Numbered from the stretch's first letter, positions 17,982 through 27,057 are shown. The stretch: 64,000 bases of DNA from an uncultured Lachnospiraceae bacterium (GCA_947625015.1 CANQMR010000013.1:1-64000), one strand, 5' to 3'. Notes: a model not told the origin generated them from the sequence alone. Made by a program: numbers and translations.

Positions 17982-20900
17982 CTATTCGTTCTTAGCGACG
18001 CCCAGTTCTACCTTTTCTCCGTTAATGCTCCAGTTCTTGGTATAACCCTTTACTTCGCCATACTCTACAGCCGTCGCCAGCACATCACCAAAAATAGCCT
18101 CCTCGTTGCGCTTCATAATCTCCATAACCTTATCGTTATCGGCCACAGAAATGGTAATCTTATCCATAACCTCAAATCCGGCTTCCTTCCGCATGGTCTG
18201 TACCTTGGAAATAATCTCTCTGACAAAGCCTTCCTCTAACAGCTCCTCGGTCAAATTCGTGTCTAACACCACAGTAACCACTGCGTCTGCCTCGGTCACA
18301 TACCCTTCCGTCTTTGCAGTCTCAATCAGCAGATCCTCTTCCTTCAGGGAAACCTGTACCCCGCCGGCCTCAAAATTCAGCGCGCCCTCTGTCTTTAACG
18401 TATTCATGGCGGCGCTGCCGTCCACATTGGCAAGATACTCCCGAATTGCATTTAACTGCTTACCGTATTTCGGCCCTACTGTCTTCAACTGGGGCTTAAA
18501 GCTGTAGGAGCTAAACTCAGACACATCTTCCTTGAAGGTAACTGTCTTTACATTTAACTCGTCCTCGATAATCTCTTTATAGAAGTCAGATAACTCTTTT
18601 TCTGCCTTTACATACATATTGCCAATCGGCTGGCGGTTCTTGATGTTGGCGCTGTTCCGCGCTGCCCGGCCTAATACCACAACCTTTAACACTTCGTCCA
18701 TGGCAGTCTCTAACTCCCGATCCACTAACTTGTCATCGCAGACAGGGAAATCGCATAAATGAATACTCTTAGGCGCCGTCTTATCCACGCTCATCACCAG
18801 ATTCTGGTAAATATCCTCCGTCATAAACGGAATCATGGGCGCGGCCACCTTGCAGATTGTTACCAGGGCTGTGTAAAGCGTCATATACGCATTAATCTTA
18901 TCCTGCTCCATTCCCTTTGCCCAGAACCGCTCTCTGGAGCGTCTTACATACCAGTTGCTCATATCGTCCACAAATTCACTCATGGCTCTTGCCGCTTCCG
19001 GAATCCGGTAATTGCCCAGATTGTCGTCCACATCCTTTACCACAGTATTGAGCTTGGATAACAGCCACTTGTCCATAACGGAAAGCTTGTCATATTCCAG
19101 ACTGTATTTTGTCGGATCAAAAGCGTCGATGTTGGCATACAGCACATAAAAGGCATAGGTGTTCCAGAGCGTACCCATAAATTTACGCTGTCCTTCCGTC
19201 ACTGCGTCCTCATGGAACCGATTGGGCAGCCATGGCGCAGAATTGGTATAAAAATACCAGCGGATAGCGTCAGCGCCGTATTTATTGAGCGCTTCCATCG
19301 GGTCTACCGCATTCCCCTTACTCTTGCTCATCTTCTGGCCGTCTTTATCCTGTACATGGCCTAAGACGATAACATTCTTGTAAGGCGCCTCGTTAAATAT
19401 CAGGGTAGAAATCGCCATCAGGGAATAAAACCACCCTCTGGTCTGATCCACTGCTTCAGAGATAAAATCCGCCGGGAAATTCTCTTTGAAAATGTCCTCA
19501 TTCTCAAACGGATAATGCCACTGGGCAAACGGCATAGCGCCGGAATCAAACCAGCAGTCAATTACCTCCGGCACCCTGTGCATCTCCTTGCCGCAGTCCG
19601 GACAGGCAATCGTCACATCATCAATATATGGTCTGTGCAGCTCAATGTCCTCCGGACAGTTGCCGCTCATTTCCTTAAGTTCTGCAATGGAGCCAATCGC
19701 GTGGCGCTTGCCGCACTCGCACTCCCAGATATTTAACGGTGTTCCCCAGTAACGGTTTCTGGAAATTCCCCAGTCCTGTACATTTTTCAGCCAGTCGCCA
19801 AAGCGGCCCTTTCCAATGGATTCCGGAATCCAGTTTACCTTGTTGTTATTTGCAATCAAATCTTCCCGGACAGCGGTCATTTTAATAAACCAGGTGTCTC
19901 TAGCATAATAGATCAACGGGGTATCGCATCTCCAGCAGAACGGATAATCATGCTCAAACTTCGGCGCGTCAAACAATAACCCCCGGTTGTCCAAATCCAC
20001 CAGCACCTTCGGGTCGGCATCCTTTACAAACAGTCCGGCAAACGGCGTCTCCTCCGTCATATTGCCCTTGCCGTCTACAAACTGGGCAAAAGGCAGATCA
20101 TAGTTCCGGCCCACGTTGGCATCATCCTCACCAAAGGCGGGAGCGATATGCACAATGCCGGTACCGTCAGACATAGTGACATAGGAATCGCAGGTGATAT
20201 AATGTCCCTTTTTATTCTGCCGGGCGGCAGCATCAGCCGCACAGGCATACAAAGGCTCATACTCCTTATGCTCTAAATCCGTACCTATATATGTCTCTAA
20301 CACTTCATAGGCGGCAACTCCTTTTTCTTCATCGGCCAGCTTGCCAAGCACGCTGTCCAAAAGAGCCTCAGCCATATAATAGGTATAGCCGTCAGCCGCT
20401 TTTACCTTGCAGTATCTCTCGTCCGGATTGACGCAGAGCGCCACATTAGAAGGCAAAGTCCATGGCGTGGTTGTCCATGCCAGAAAATATGCGTCCTCTC
20501 CTACTACCTTAAAGCGGACAACTGCGGAACGCTCCTTCACCAGCTTATACCCTTGCGCCACCTCATGGCTGGAAAGCGGGGTTCCACAGCGCGGGCAGTA
20601 GGGTACAATCTTAAAGCCCTTATAAAGCAGTCCCTTGTCCCAGATTTTCTTCAAGGCCCACCATTCAGACTCGATAAAGTCATTGTGATAAGTTACATAC
20701 GGATCATCCATATCCGCCCAGAAACCAACCTTGCCGGAAAACTCCTCCCACATGCCTTTATATTTCCAGACAGACTCCTTACATTTTGTGATAAACGGGT
20801 CCAAGCCATATTCCTCAATCTGCTCCTTGCCGTCAATGCCTAAGAGCTTCTCTACTTCCAGCTCCACAGGCAGGCCATGGGTATCCCAGCCTGCTTTACG

Positions 20901-21140
20901 GATAATCTTATGTCCTTTCATAGTCTGGTATCTGGGAATCATATCCTTGATAACGCGGGTCAGCACATGGCCGATATGGGGCTTTCCATTCGCAGTAGGA
21001 GGCCCGTCATAAAAGGTATAGACCGGCATTCCCTCCTTCTCTTTGACAGACTGCTCAAAAATCTTATTCTCTTTCCAGAAATCTAAGGTCTTCTGCTCTC
21101 TTTCCACAAAATTCAAATTTGTCGATACTTTCTCGTACAT
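17982..21140 (-). CDS. ileS: Isoleucyl-tRNA synthetase (long, type 2-like)
   Basis: 1052 residues. Class I synthetase: HIGH at GKPHIGHVLTRV and KMSKS at GQKMSKSKGNAVDP. The editing domain has the AWTTTPWTLPSN motif, and the anticodon domain includes DDMSNWYVRRSRERFW. Zinc-type Cys pairs occur in CPRCGTPLSSHE and CPDCGKEMHR. The length and C-terminal extension (residues ~870-1052) fit the eukaryote-like type 2 IleRS found in many Clostridia, which in known cases is less sensitive to mupirocin. Ribosome binding site AAAGGAAG. Controlled by a T-box-derived leader at 21184-21264. Confidence 0.97.
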   Translation of the reverse strand: MYEKVSTNLNFVEREQKTLDFWKENKIFEQSVKEKEGMPVYTFYDGPPTANGKPHIGHVLTRVIKDMIPRYQTMKGHKIIRKAGWDTHGLPVELEVEKLLGIDGKEQIEEYGLDPFITKCKESVWKYKGMWEEFSGKVGFWADMDDPYVTYHNDFIESEWWALKKIWDKGLLYKGFKIVPYCPRCGTPLSSHEVAQGYKLVKERSAVVRFKVVGEDAYFLAWTTTPWTLPSNVALCVNPDERYCKVKAADGYTYYMAEALLDSVLGKLADEEKGVAAYEVLETYIGTDLEHKEYEPLYACAADAAARQNKKGHYITCDSYVTMSDGTGIVHIAPAFGEDDANVGRNYDLPFAQFVDGKGNMTEETPFAGLFVKDADPKVLVDLDNRGLLFDAPKFEHDYPFCWRCDTPLIYYARDTWFIKMTAVREDLIANNNKVNWIPESIGKGRFGDWLKNVQDWGISRNRYWGTPLNIWECECGKRHAIGSIAELKEMSGNCPEDIELHRPYIDDVTIACPDCGKEMHRVPEVIDCWFDSGAMPFAQWHYPFENEDIFKENFPADFISEAVDQTRGWFYSLMAISTLIFNEAPYKNVIVLGHVQDKDGQKMSKSKGNAVDPMEALNKYGADAIRWYFYTNSAPWLPNRFHEDAVTEGQRKFMGTLWNTYAFYVLYANIDAFDPTKYSLEYDKLSVMDKWLLSKLNTVVKDVDDNLGNYRIPEAARAMSEFVDDMSNWYVRRSRERFWAKGMEQDKINAYMTLYTALVTICKVAAPMIPFMTEDIYQNLVMSVDKTAPKSIHLCDFPVCDDKLVDRELETAMDEVLKVVVLGRAARNSANIKNRQPIGNMYVKAEKELSDFYKEIIEDELNVKTVTFKEDVSEFSSYSFKPQLKTVGPKYGKQLNAIREYLANVDGSAAMNTLKTEGALNFEAGGVQVSLKEEDLLIETAKTEGYVTEADAVVTVVLDTNLTEELLEEGFVREIISKVQTMRKEAGFEVMDKITISVADNDKVMEIMKRNEEAIFGDVLATAVEYGEVKGYTKNWSINGEKVELGVAKNE

Positions 21141-21183
21141 GTCGTTCTTCCTTTCCTGCTCATTTTTTCAAGGATTTTAAAAG

Positions 21184-21264
21184 ATAAAGCCCTTTTCTCC
21201 TGTATCAGGACGAAAAAGGGCTTGTATTCGCTATACCACCTAATACACTGTGCTCCTCACAACT
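21184..21264 (-). promoter_or_regulatory. Truncated T-box-like leader of ileS
   Basis: The minus strand carries AGGTGGTATAGCGAATAC (21241-21224), close to the T-box core AGGTGGTACCGCG with TGGT intact, followed by a terminator stem AAGCCCTTTT/AAAAGGGCTT with a CGTCC segment, as in ordinary T-boxes, and TATCTTTT. The promoter lies only about 30 bases upstream, so there is no room for Stem I and its Ile specifier codon. Either a decayed T-box or a reduced form lacking the codon-reading arm. Confidence 0.7.
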
Positions 21265-21270
21265 ATGTTT

Positions 21271-21299
21271 TTTATAGCATTTCTGCATATTTTTGTCAA
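21271..21299 (-). promoter_or_regulatory. ileS promoter
   Basis: Consensus TTGACA (21299-21294), 17 bases, TATAAA (21276-21271) on the minus strand. Confidence 0.85.
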
Positions 21300-21316
21300 T
21301 AGTAAATGGCGGCGGA

Positions 21317-21610
21317 TCAGCGGGAGGCGTTGCCGTTATCACGCATTGCTTCCCTGATGCGGTCAAACTGCCCTGTGACATAGCCGTAATGATCCGCATT
21401 ATGGGGAAGACTGCAATTCGTGCAATCCTTAATTCCGTTTTCGCGAAAAACCGGATTGCCGCCGCACTCCCCGCCTAATACATACAGGGGGCAATAGCAG
21501 AACAGGCAGTTAAACGCATCCTCCTCCACACCCTCATGGCAGGGAAAATATTCACATTCCCGGTTTTGGAAAAACGCATAATGCTTTCCCTTCCAGCGGG
21601 GTTCCTTCAT
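21317..21610 (-). CDS. Cysteine-rich small-domain protein (putative metal binding)
   Basis: 97 residues with eight cysteines in pairs: CEYFPC, CLFCYCPLYVLGGEC and CTNC, plus HEG and PHNADHYG. This matches the cysteine-rich small domain family, thought to bind metal. It has a GAGGAG ribosome binding site and lies just upstream of the ileS promoter on the same strand. Function unknown. Confidence 0.78.
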   Translation of the reverse strand: MKEPRWKGKHYAFFQNRECEYFPCHEGVEEDAFNCLFCYCPLYVLGGECGGNPVFRENGIKDCTNCSLPHNADHYGYVTGQFDRIREAMRDNGNASR

Positions 21611-21706
21611 TTATATCCACTCCTCAAAATAAATCTCAACATCAACCTTCCTTAGTATACCACATGCCTTTCCATTCTTCAAACGGGTACGAACTGTCGA
21701 TTCCTG

Positions 21707-21735
21707 TTGAAAATTCCGTAATTTTATTTTACTAT
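21707..21735 (+). promoter_or_regulatory. mscL promoter
   Basis: TTGAAA (21707-21712), 17 bases, TACTAT (21730-21735) on the plus strand; mscL starts at 21773. Confidence 0.65.
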
Positions 21736-21772
21736 ATCTATCGGAAATTCATTCAGAAAGGAGTCTTCACAG

Positions 21773-22168
21773 ATGAAAAAATTTTTAGAGGAATTTAAAG
21801 CCTTTGCCTTAAAAGGTAATGTTATGGACATGGCAATCGGCGTAATTATCGGCGGCGCCTTTTCCGGCATTGTCACCTCGCTGACAGACAATTTTATTAA
21901 CCCCATTTTGCAGTTCATCACTGCCGGAGCCAGATATTCGTTGCAGGACATCGGCCACTTTACTTCGAACTTTTTAAGTTCTGTGGTCAACTTTATCATT
22001 ATGGCGTTTATTCTGTTCTGTATTATCAAAGCAGTCAACAAGGCAATGGATTTGGGAAAGCCAAAGGCAGAAGCTGCACCGACCACCAAAATCTGCCCTT
22101 TTTGTAAAAGCGAAATTCCGATTGACGCAGTGAAATGCGCGCACTGCACTTCCGACCAGCCGGAATAA
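21773..22168 (+). CDS. mscL: Large-conductance mechanosensitive channel with zinc-ribbon tail
   Basis: 131 residues. MscL signature at the N-terminus and first membrane helix (FALKGNVMDMAIGVIIGGAFSGIVTSL), then the second helix (FIIMAFILFCIIKAVNKA). The cytoplasmic C-terminus, usually a helical bundle, is replaced by a zinc ribbon of CxxC-x10-CxxC type (CPFCKSEIPIDAVKCAHC). Opens under membrane tension to release solutes during hypo-osmotic shock. AAAGGAG ribosome binding site. Its last ~66 bases recur in decayed form at 26121-26185. Confidence 0.95.
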   Translation: MKKFLEEFKAFALKGNVMDMAIGVIIGGAFSGIVTSLTDNFINPILQFITAGARYSLQDIGHFTSNFLSSVVNFIIMAFILFCIIKAVNKAMDLGKPKAEAAPTTKICPFCKSEIPIDAVKCAHCTSDQPE

Positions 22169-22182
22169 GCAATACACATTAA

Positions 22183-22217
22183 CGGCAGCGCTTACTTCAA
22201 AGGGAGAAGCGCTGCCG
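22183..22217. terminator. mscL terminator hairpin
   Basis: Perfect 11-bp stem CGGCAGCGCTT/AAGCGCTGCCG with a 13-base loop, 15 bases after mscL. The following plus-strand run is A-rich, so termination strength on this strand is uncertain; the minus strand has a preceding T-run instead. Confidence 0.6.
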
Positions 22218-22232
22218 TTAAAAACGGAACTA

Positions 22233-22598
22233 TTATCTCAGAAATTTTATGAAAAAAAGAAAAATATAACCCAAAATTGTAATGTATCCATATCCGCCCA
22301 GGATTCCCGTAATCAGCCTTCGGATATTGGTTGATTCTTTAATTTTTATCCTCTGTATGTACCAATCAAAAAACATTATTCCGCAAAAAACAACACAGAT
22401 TATAGGCGATAATCGCAAATTCAGGCAAAAACATATAACAGCGAGCAGTTGCCCTATATATGCCCCGGTGCATCTTGCACAAACCGGAAACTGTTTCCCT
22501 TTATAGAAAAAACTTCTATCAGGTCTTCTATGACATCCACACCTGCAACCATACATCTTCACTTTTTCCCACGTGATTTCTATATCAGATAAATTCAA
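22233..22598 (-). CDS. DUF2085 family membrane protein
   Basis: 121 residues if translated from the TTG at 22598, which has AAGGAGG five bases upstream; an ATG at 22622 is also in frame. The motif CGCHRRPDRSFFYKGKQFPVCARC is characteristic of DUF2085 (given here as CHRRPDRSF and CARCTGAYIG), followed by three hydrophobic segments. The start overlaps the end of the DUF5050 gene by 14 bases, so translation is probably coupled. Role unknown. Confidence 0.8.
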   Translation of the reverse strand: MNLSDIEITWEKVKMYGCRCGCHRRPDRSFFYKGKQFPVCARCTGAYIGQLLAVICFCLNLRLSPIICVVFCGIMFFDWYIQRIKIKESTNIRRLITGILGGYGYITILGYIFLFFIKFLR

Positions 22599-24141
22599 TT
22601 TTTCCTCCTTCGCAATCAACATAATGCGTCACATGGCTGCCGGACATCTTTGTATTTGCGCAAAAATATAGTATGCCGTCAATAATATTAATTTTCCTGA
22701 TTGTCTCTTGCTTCACAAGTGTGACACGATTACCCGGCTCATCCTTCTTTATACGAAGGATTTTATTTTCCTGTACGCCATAAATATGATTATCCGTCAC
22801 ATTAAAATCATCAACTGTCAGCTCATAATTAAATAAACCTCCGCCGTTTATATTTATTCTGTATAAATCATTAAGGTCCAAAAAATTACTACCCATAAAA
22901 TACAGATATTCCCCGTCGCACACTAGATTTTTACACTTTTTATCATTGTATACCAGAGATTCATCAGTGCCGTCTTTTTTGATTTTATATATTGCTTCTT
23001 TGGCAGAATTATTAACATAATATATCCAGGAATCACAAACGGTTATATTAGAAGCCATATTTTCAGACAGCTTTTTTGTCTCTTTTGTCTTTAAATTAGT
23101 TATAAATAGTCCATTATCACTGCCGTTTCCGGAAAATACCATTTCGTCATTCACTATATGAAATGTATTTCCGTCAAACATTTTTTCACATGCGGAACTA
23201 TTTACATCTATTTTATAAATACTTAGTCCTTTAACCGCATACAAAAATTCGCCATCTGTGCCTAACTGTTTGATTTTCTCATCCATAAGCACCTTTTCAT
23301 TCCCATTACAATTTTCAACCAACTGATATTTTTTATTAATGTATCTTGAATAATATAATTTGTCCTTTAATTTAACGATACACCCGTCGTTTATATGATT
23401 ACCATAACCATTAGCTGTTGTCTGGGCAGAAATCTGCGGTTTAACTGGTATAAATAACTTTTTCAACACATCAACCATGATTTCCTTATCATCTTCATCA
23501 TATAATTCCGGAAATTTCAGTTCTATGCCGTTATTAATAAAAATTTTTGAATTATAAAATGTAATTTTATGAATATCATCCGCATATAATACCGACGATA
23601 TCCCTTTATCCGAATAATGCAAACCCTTTGAAGAAACAATTATACCATTATTTATATGTACATAATACATAAAATAAATATATTCTGTTTCAAAGTTTGT
23701 ATCGGTCTTATCATATACTTTCATAATTTCAAAAATACGGTTGTCTTCTTCAGCGTTAGCGTTGAATATTATATGCGACAGTGCATCTGACGTCATATTT
23801 GAAGTCATAACTTCTTTTACCATTTTCTTATTTTCTTCATAAAGAGAACTATTTTCATTTTCACCGCATTTGGCTTCTATTAAACTTATTTTTTTATTTA
23901 CAGATTCCTGTATTGCATATTGATATTCACCCGTAACAGTATCGTTAAATTTTATTCCGCAATTATTGCATATCCAATACTCTTTCTCATTCTTTACATC
24001 GCCCATTCCACACAGACCGCAAAGCAAACCTACCGGACCGAAAAAGAACCAACCGCAGCACCCTCTTCCAACCCCATATCCCTGATATTTCTTATCAACA
24101 CACCTTTGTACATTATCACTATAACAATTAGGACATCTCAT
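22585..24141 (-). CDS. Zinc-ribbon protein with DUF5050 beta-propeller
   Basis: 518 residues. The N-terminus has a zinc ribbon (CPNCYSDNVQRC ... CNNCGIKF) with a Gly/Cys-rich hydrophobic stretch between (GYGVGRGCCGWFFFGPVGLL). The C-terminal half is a repeat-rich beta-propeller of DUF5050 type (YKIKKDGTDESLV, YRININGGGLF, GEYLYFMG). Probably a membrane-associated or cytoplasmic sensor or scaffold; no catalytic residues seen. Second-to-last gene of an AT-rich four-gene minus-strand set (25483 to 22233). Confidence 0.75.
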   Translation of the reverse strand: MRCPNCYSDNVQRCVDKKYQGYGVGRGCCGWFFFGPVGLLCGLCGMGDVKNEKEYWICNNCGIKFNDTVTGEYQYAIQESVNKKISLIEAKCGENENSSLYEENKKMVKEVMTSNMTSDALSHIIFNANAEEDNRIFEIMKVYDKTDTNFETEYIYFMYYVHINNGIIVSSKGLHYSDKGISSVLYADDIHKITFYNSKIFINNGIELKFPELYDEDDKEIMVDVLKKLFIPVKPQISAQTTANGYGNHINDGCIVKLKDKLYYSRYINKKYQLVENCNGNEKVLMDEKIKQLGTDGEFLYAVKGLSIYKIDVNSSACEKMFDGNTFHIVNDEMVFSGNGSDNGLFITNLKTKETKKLSENMASNITVCDSWIYYVNNSAKEAIYKIKKDGTDESLVYNDKKCKNLVCDGEYLYFMGSNFLDLNDLYRININGGGLFNYELTVDDFNVTDNHIYGVQENKILRIKKDEPGNRVTLVKQETIRKINIIDGILYFCANTKMSGSHVTHYVDCEGGKIEFI

Positions 24142-24194
24142 TTTCTCTCCTCCTGTTTTAGCGTATTATAATACGTCTTATCCCCTGTTCTTTA

Positions 24195-24380
24195 TTATCT
24201 CTTGCTTAACTTTTTTATTAAGGCAATCGGGATCAGAATCCAGCCAACAAACACTCCTGCGGATAATTTGCGCAAAAATACTTCATCATCGCTTATCACT
24301 GTCGTATCTTTTTTGTAAATAACCACACCGGCCGCCCAGTATCCTGCAATCCAGTATATTATAAAAATAACTATTTCCAT
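24195..24380 (-). CDS. Small membrane protein
   Basis: 61 residues with two hydrophobic segments (IVIFIIYWIAGYWAAGVVIY and LSAGVFVGWILIPIAL) and a basic C-terminus (KKLSKR). GAGG-containing ribosome binding site. It lies 20 bases after the 360-residue membrane protein and 53 before the DUF5050 gene, so it is likely in the same transcript. I do not recognise a family. Confidence 0.6.
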   Translation of the reverse strand: MEIVIFIIYWIAGYWAAGVVIYKKDTTVISDDEVFLRKLSAGVFVGWILIPIALIKKLSKR

Positions 24381-24400
24381 AACCTCATCCTCTTTATCAG

Positions 24401-25483
24401 CTATGATATATATTGTTCATACATAGCGAATGAATCAACAAACTCATCATCCAGATACATCTCAAATGATAAAACGCCATCCATATCAAAATAAAAACCT
24501 AAGGTTATCACGCCATAATCTGTTTCTGCTGCATAAACATTCGTATCCACCTCATATAAATCCCCATTAATCTGAGTATTTTTACCTAAATAGACAGTCA
24601 ATGTTCCCACATAGATTTCCCCCGGCTCCTGTGATGAATACATACTTATCGAAATATCATCACTGTATGTGTTGCCCAAGTATCCTCCCGAAAGTTCATA
24701 TGTATCAATATATTCTGTTGAATGCGCTATCTCGGACACTCCACCAGACTCCTCCTCTGATTCCTGAGTTTCTGTTTCCGTTGTTTCAGGCGTTTGTGTT
24801 GTCTCCTCTTCTGTCGTCTCTTCTTGCACAGCTTCACTTGAGGTTTCTTCCTCATCATCTTCATATTGGGGTGATTCTTCAGAATATAGCAGTTCCTTTT
24901 TTTCATTTTCCGGAATAGCAATATTTAAGCCCTTTTCTTCGATATACTGCGTAAACATATCGTATAGAAGATTTTGCTCTTCTTCCTCGCTTGCTTCATC
25001 TTTACCATCTAATGCAATAAAACTTATTAAAAACCAGGGCTCTTCTTCATATTCGGAATATTCTCTTTTCCCAATGTCAAACTGGGCGCAGATATCATGT
25101 TTCTCTCCCTTATATGTACACTTTCCGTTTAATTGTATTAAAGATTTTTCTCCTTCTGTATTTTTATCCCAGTACAAAAAGGCCCATTTCATATCACTGC
25201 AATATTCATTAAAAACATCGCCATATGTAACCTCTGAAATATTGCGAGGATGTAAGGCAAGCACATTTTCGCCCATTTTTTTAAAATGGTCCTTTGTAAA
25301 AAAGAATGCAAATATTAAAACAAAGCAGCAAAAAACCCCACTAAGAATACGCAATATGCCTACCAATATTCCTATTTTTTTATTCCTGATTGACTTTACA
25401 ACCATAACGCAATATACCGGCATAGCAACTGCCATAACCGCCATGACCAAATAAAGTATCTTATTAACCACTGCAATATCCAT
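24401..25483 (-). CDS. Membrane protein with acidic Thr/Glu-rich linker, unknown
   Basis: 360 residues. Two N-terminal membrane segments (residues ~8-30 and 37-62), a soluble domain, an acidic Glu/Thr/Gln-rich linker (residues ~210-250), then a beta-rich C-terminal domain (VGTLTVYLGKNTQINGDLY, MDGVLSFEMYLDDEF). AGGAGGAAT ribosome binding site. First gene of the AT-rich set and directly behind its promoter. I do not recognise it; the linker suggests an extracytoplasmic domain. Confidence 0.6.
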   Translation of the reverse strand: MDIAVVNKILYLVMAVMAVAMPVYCVMVVKSIRNKKIGILVGILRILSGVFCCFVLIFAFFFTKDHFKKMGENVLALHPRNISEVTYGDVFNEYCSDMKWAFLYWDKNTEGEKSLIQLNGKCTYKGEKHDICAQFDIGKREYSEYEEEPWFLISFIALDGKDEASEEEEQNLLYDMFTQYIEEKGLNIAIPENEKKELLYSEESPQYEDDEEETSSEAVQEETTEEETTQTPETTETETQESEEESGGVSEIAHSTEYIDTYELSGGYLGNTYSDDISISMYSSQEPGEIYVGTLTVYLGKNTQINGDLYEVDTNVYAAETDYGVITLGFYFDMDGVLSFEMYLDDEFVDSFAMYEQYIS

Positions 25484-25632
25484 AATATTATTCCTCCTAT
25501 GATAGCTTTCATTATTCCGTAAAATCTATATTCGTTAAATCACAAATCCACCCCCAATTAAGACAGAGCACTTCCGCAAAACAACGATAATACATTGCTG
25601 CCAAAATCCTTGCCCACCTCTAAATATAATGT

Positions 25633-25661
25633 ATTTTAACATAATTTTTGAGCATAGTAAA
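25633..25661 (-). promoter_or_regulatory. Promoter of the AT-rich accessory gene set
   Basis: TTTACT (25661-25656), 17 bases, TAAAAT (25638-25633) on the minus strand, about 150 bases before the first gene. The 285-base gap between this operon and the divergent XRE gene holds only the two promoters. Confidence 0.65.
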
Positions 25662-25705
25662 CCTATAAAGTACCATTTATAAAAATAATTACACCTTTCA
25701 CATAG

Positions 25706-25734
25706 TTATTGATACATTTTAATTCTTTTATACT
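25706..25734 (+). promoter_or_regulatory. Promoter of the XRE regulator
   Basis: TTATTG (25706-25711), 17 bases, TATACT (25729-25734) on the plus strand; divergent to the accessory operon promoter. Confidence 0.5.
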
Positions 25735-25768
25735 GTAACCATAATTACTGGATTGGAGGTCACTATTC

Positions 25769-26110
25769 ATGAACGAAAATCAGATTAATGAGATGGGACA
25801 AAGAATAGCTGATCTGCGACGTTCCCACAAAATGACGCAGGAACAACTGGCAGAATTACTTGATGTTTCAACAAAACATATCAGTCATGTTGAACGCGGA
25901 TGTACCAATCTATCCCTGAATACTTTAATCAAGTTATGCAGTATTTTTAACTGCACGCTGGACTATATTGTATTTGGCAGAGAAAATAATCCTATATTAG
26001 CACAATTACCAAAGACAATCTCAGATATTATACTTTCAAATAATAAGGAAGACATCTCCCGCCTTAACCGGTATTTGCAAATCTTCTCAGAACTATATGA
26101 CCGGCGTTAG
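25769..26110 (+). CDS. XRE-family transcriptional regulator
   Basis: 113 residues. N-terminal Cro/CI helix-turn-helix (IADLRRSHKMTQEQLAELLD, then VSTKHISHVERG) followed by the usual NLSLNTLIKLCSIFNCTLDY helix and a short C-terminal part. TGGAGG ribosome binding site. It is divergently transcribed from the AT-rich operon and most likely regulates it or itself (inference). Confidence 0.85.
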   Translation: MNENQINEMGQRIADLRRSHKMTQEQLAELLDVSTKHISHVERGCTNLSLNTLIKLCSIFNCTLDYIVFGRENNPILAQLPKTISDIILSNNKEDISRLNRYLQIFSELYDRR

Positions 26111-26120
26111 TTGGGTTCCC

Positions 26121-26185
26121 TGCAAAGGCAAATTCCCATCGATGCAGTGAAATGCGCGCACCGCATTTCCGGCCAGCCGGAATAA
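26121..26185 (+). pseudogene. Decayed second copy of the mscL 3' end
   Basis: 65 bases match the zinc-ribbon end of mscL (22103-22168) with eight substitutions and one single-base deletion, down to the GGCCAGCCGGAATAA stop region. The deletion breaks the frame. Same orientation as mscL, about 4 kb away, with the AT-rich accessory genes in between. Confidence 0.8.
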
Positions 26186-26221
26186 ATGCGCCGGATAATC
26201 TTATTTAACCCCAAAAAATAA

Positions 26222-26264
26222 AACAGGCACAGAAAATCAATACGATAATCTGTACCTGTTTTTG
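26222..26264. terminator. Terminator between XRE gene and rplA
   Basis: Stem AACAGG-ACAGA/TCTGT-CCTGTT with one A-C mismatch and a 15-base loop, T-run on the plus side. Serves the convergent XRE and rplKA transcripts. Confidence 0.65.
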
Positions 26265-26289
26265 TTTGGCTCAAGTCAGCAACTGCTGC

Positions 26290-26982
26290 TTACATATACT
26301 TAACAGTGTTAATCTTAACACCAGGACCCATTGTAGAAGTAAGCGTTACGCTTCTCAAATACTGTCCCTTTGCAGCGGCCGGCTTAACCTTGATAATCTC
26401 ATCTATTAACGCTTGGAAGTTGTCTGCTAACTGCTCCTCTGAGAAAGAAGCCTTTCCAACTGGCACGTGAATGATGTTGTTCTTGTCAAGCCTGTATTCA
26501 ATCTTACCGGCTTTGATATCCGTAATTGCCTTGGTAACATCCGGCGTTACCGTACCGGCCTTGGGATTAGGCATCAGGCCTTTCGGTCCTAACAGACGAG
26601 CCAGACGGCCTACAACACCCATCATATCCGGAGTTGCAACGACAACGTCAAAATCCATCCAGCCATCGTTCTGAATCTTTGGAATTAATTCCTCACCGCC
26701 CACATAATCAGCGCCTGCGGCAGTTGCCTCATCAATCTTATCTCCCTTGGCAAACACTAAAACCTTAACCGTCTTACCGGTTCCATGAGGAAGCACTACT
26801 GCGCCACGAATCTGCTGGTCCGCATGACGGCCATCCAATCCCATTCTTAAATGAGCTTCTACAGTCTCATCAAACTTTGCGCTGGCTGCCTTTTTAACAA
26901 TGGCAACCGCATCCTGAATATCATATACCTGATTCTTGTCTACAAGCTTTGCAGCTTCAACATATCTTTTTCCTTTTTTCAT
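26290..26982 (-). CDS. rplA: 50S ribosomal protein L1
   Basis: 230 residues, the family length. Contains the conserved L1 stretches ([66 protein letters not shown]). Builds the L1 stalk of the large subunit and represses its own mRNA in known cases. AGGAGG ribosome binding site. Last gene of the rpmG-secE-nusG-rplK-rplA unit, and about 11 kb from rplJL on the same strand. Confidence 0.98.
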   Translation of the reverse strand: MKKGKRYVEAAKLVDKNQVYDIQDAVAIVKKAASAKFDETVEAHLRMGLDGRHADQQIRGAVVLPHGTGKTVKVLVFAKGDKIDEATAAGADYVGGEELIPKIQNDGWMDFDVVVATPDMMGVVGRLARLLGPKGLMPNPKAGTVTPDVTKAITDIKAGKIEYRLDKNNIIHVPVGKASFSEEQLADNFQALIDEIIKVKPAAAKGQYLRSVTLTSTMGPGVKINTVKYM

Positions 26983-27057
26983 CTTTACTAACCTCCTGTG
27001 GTATTATCGGGAGCGACCCTCCCACCTGTTATATCGCGACTACGCGCTCTGCTTTTA

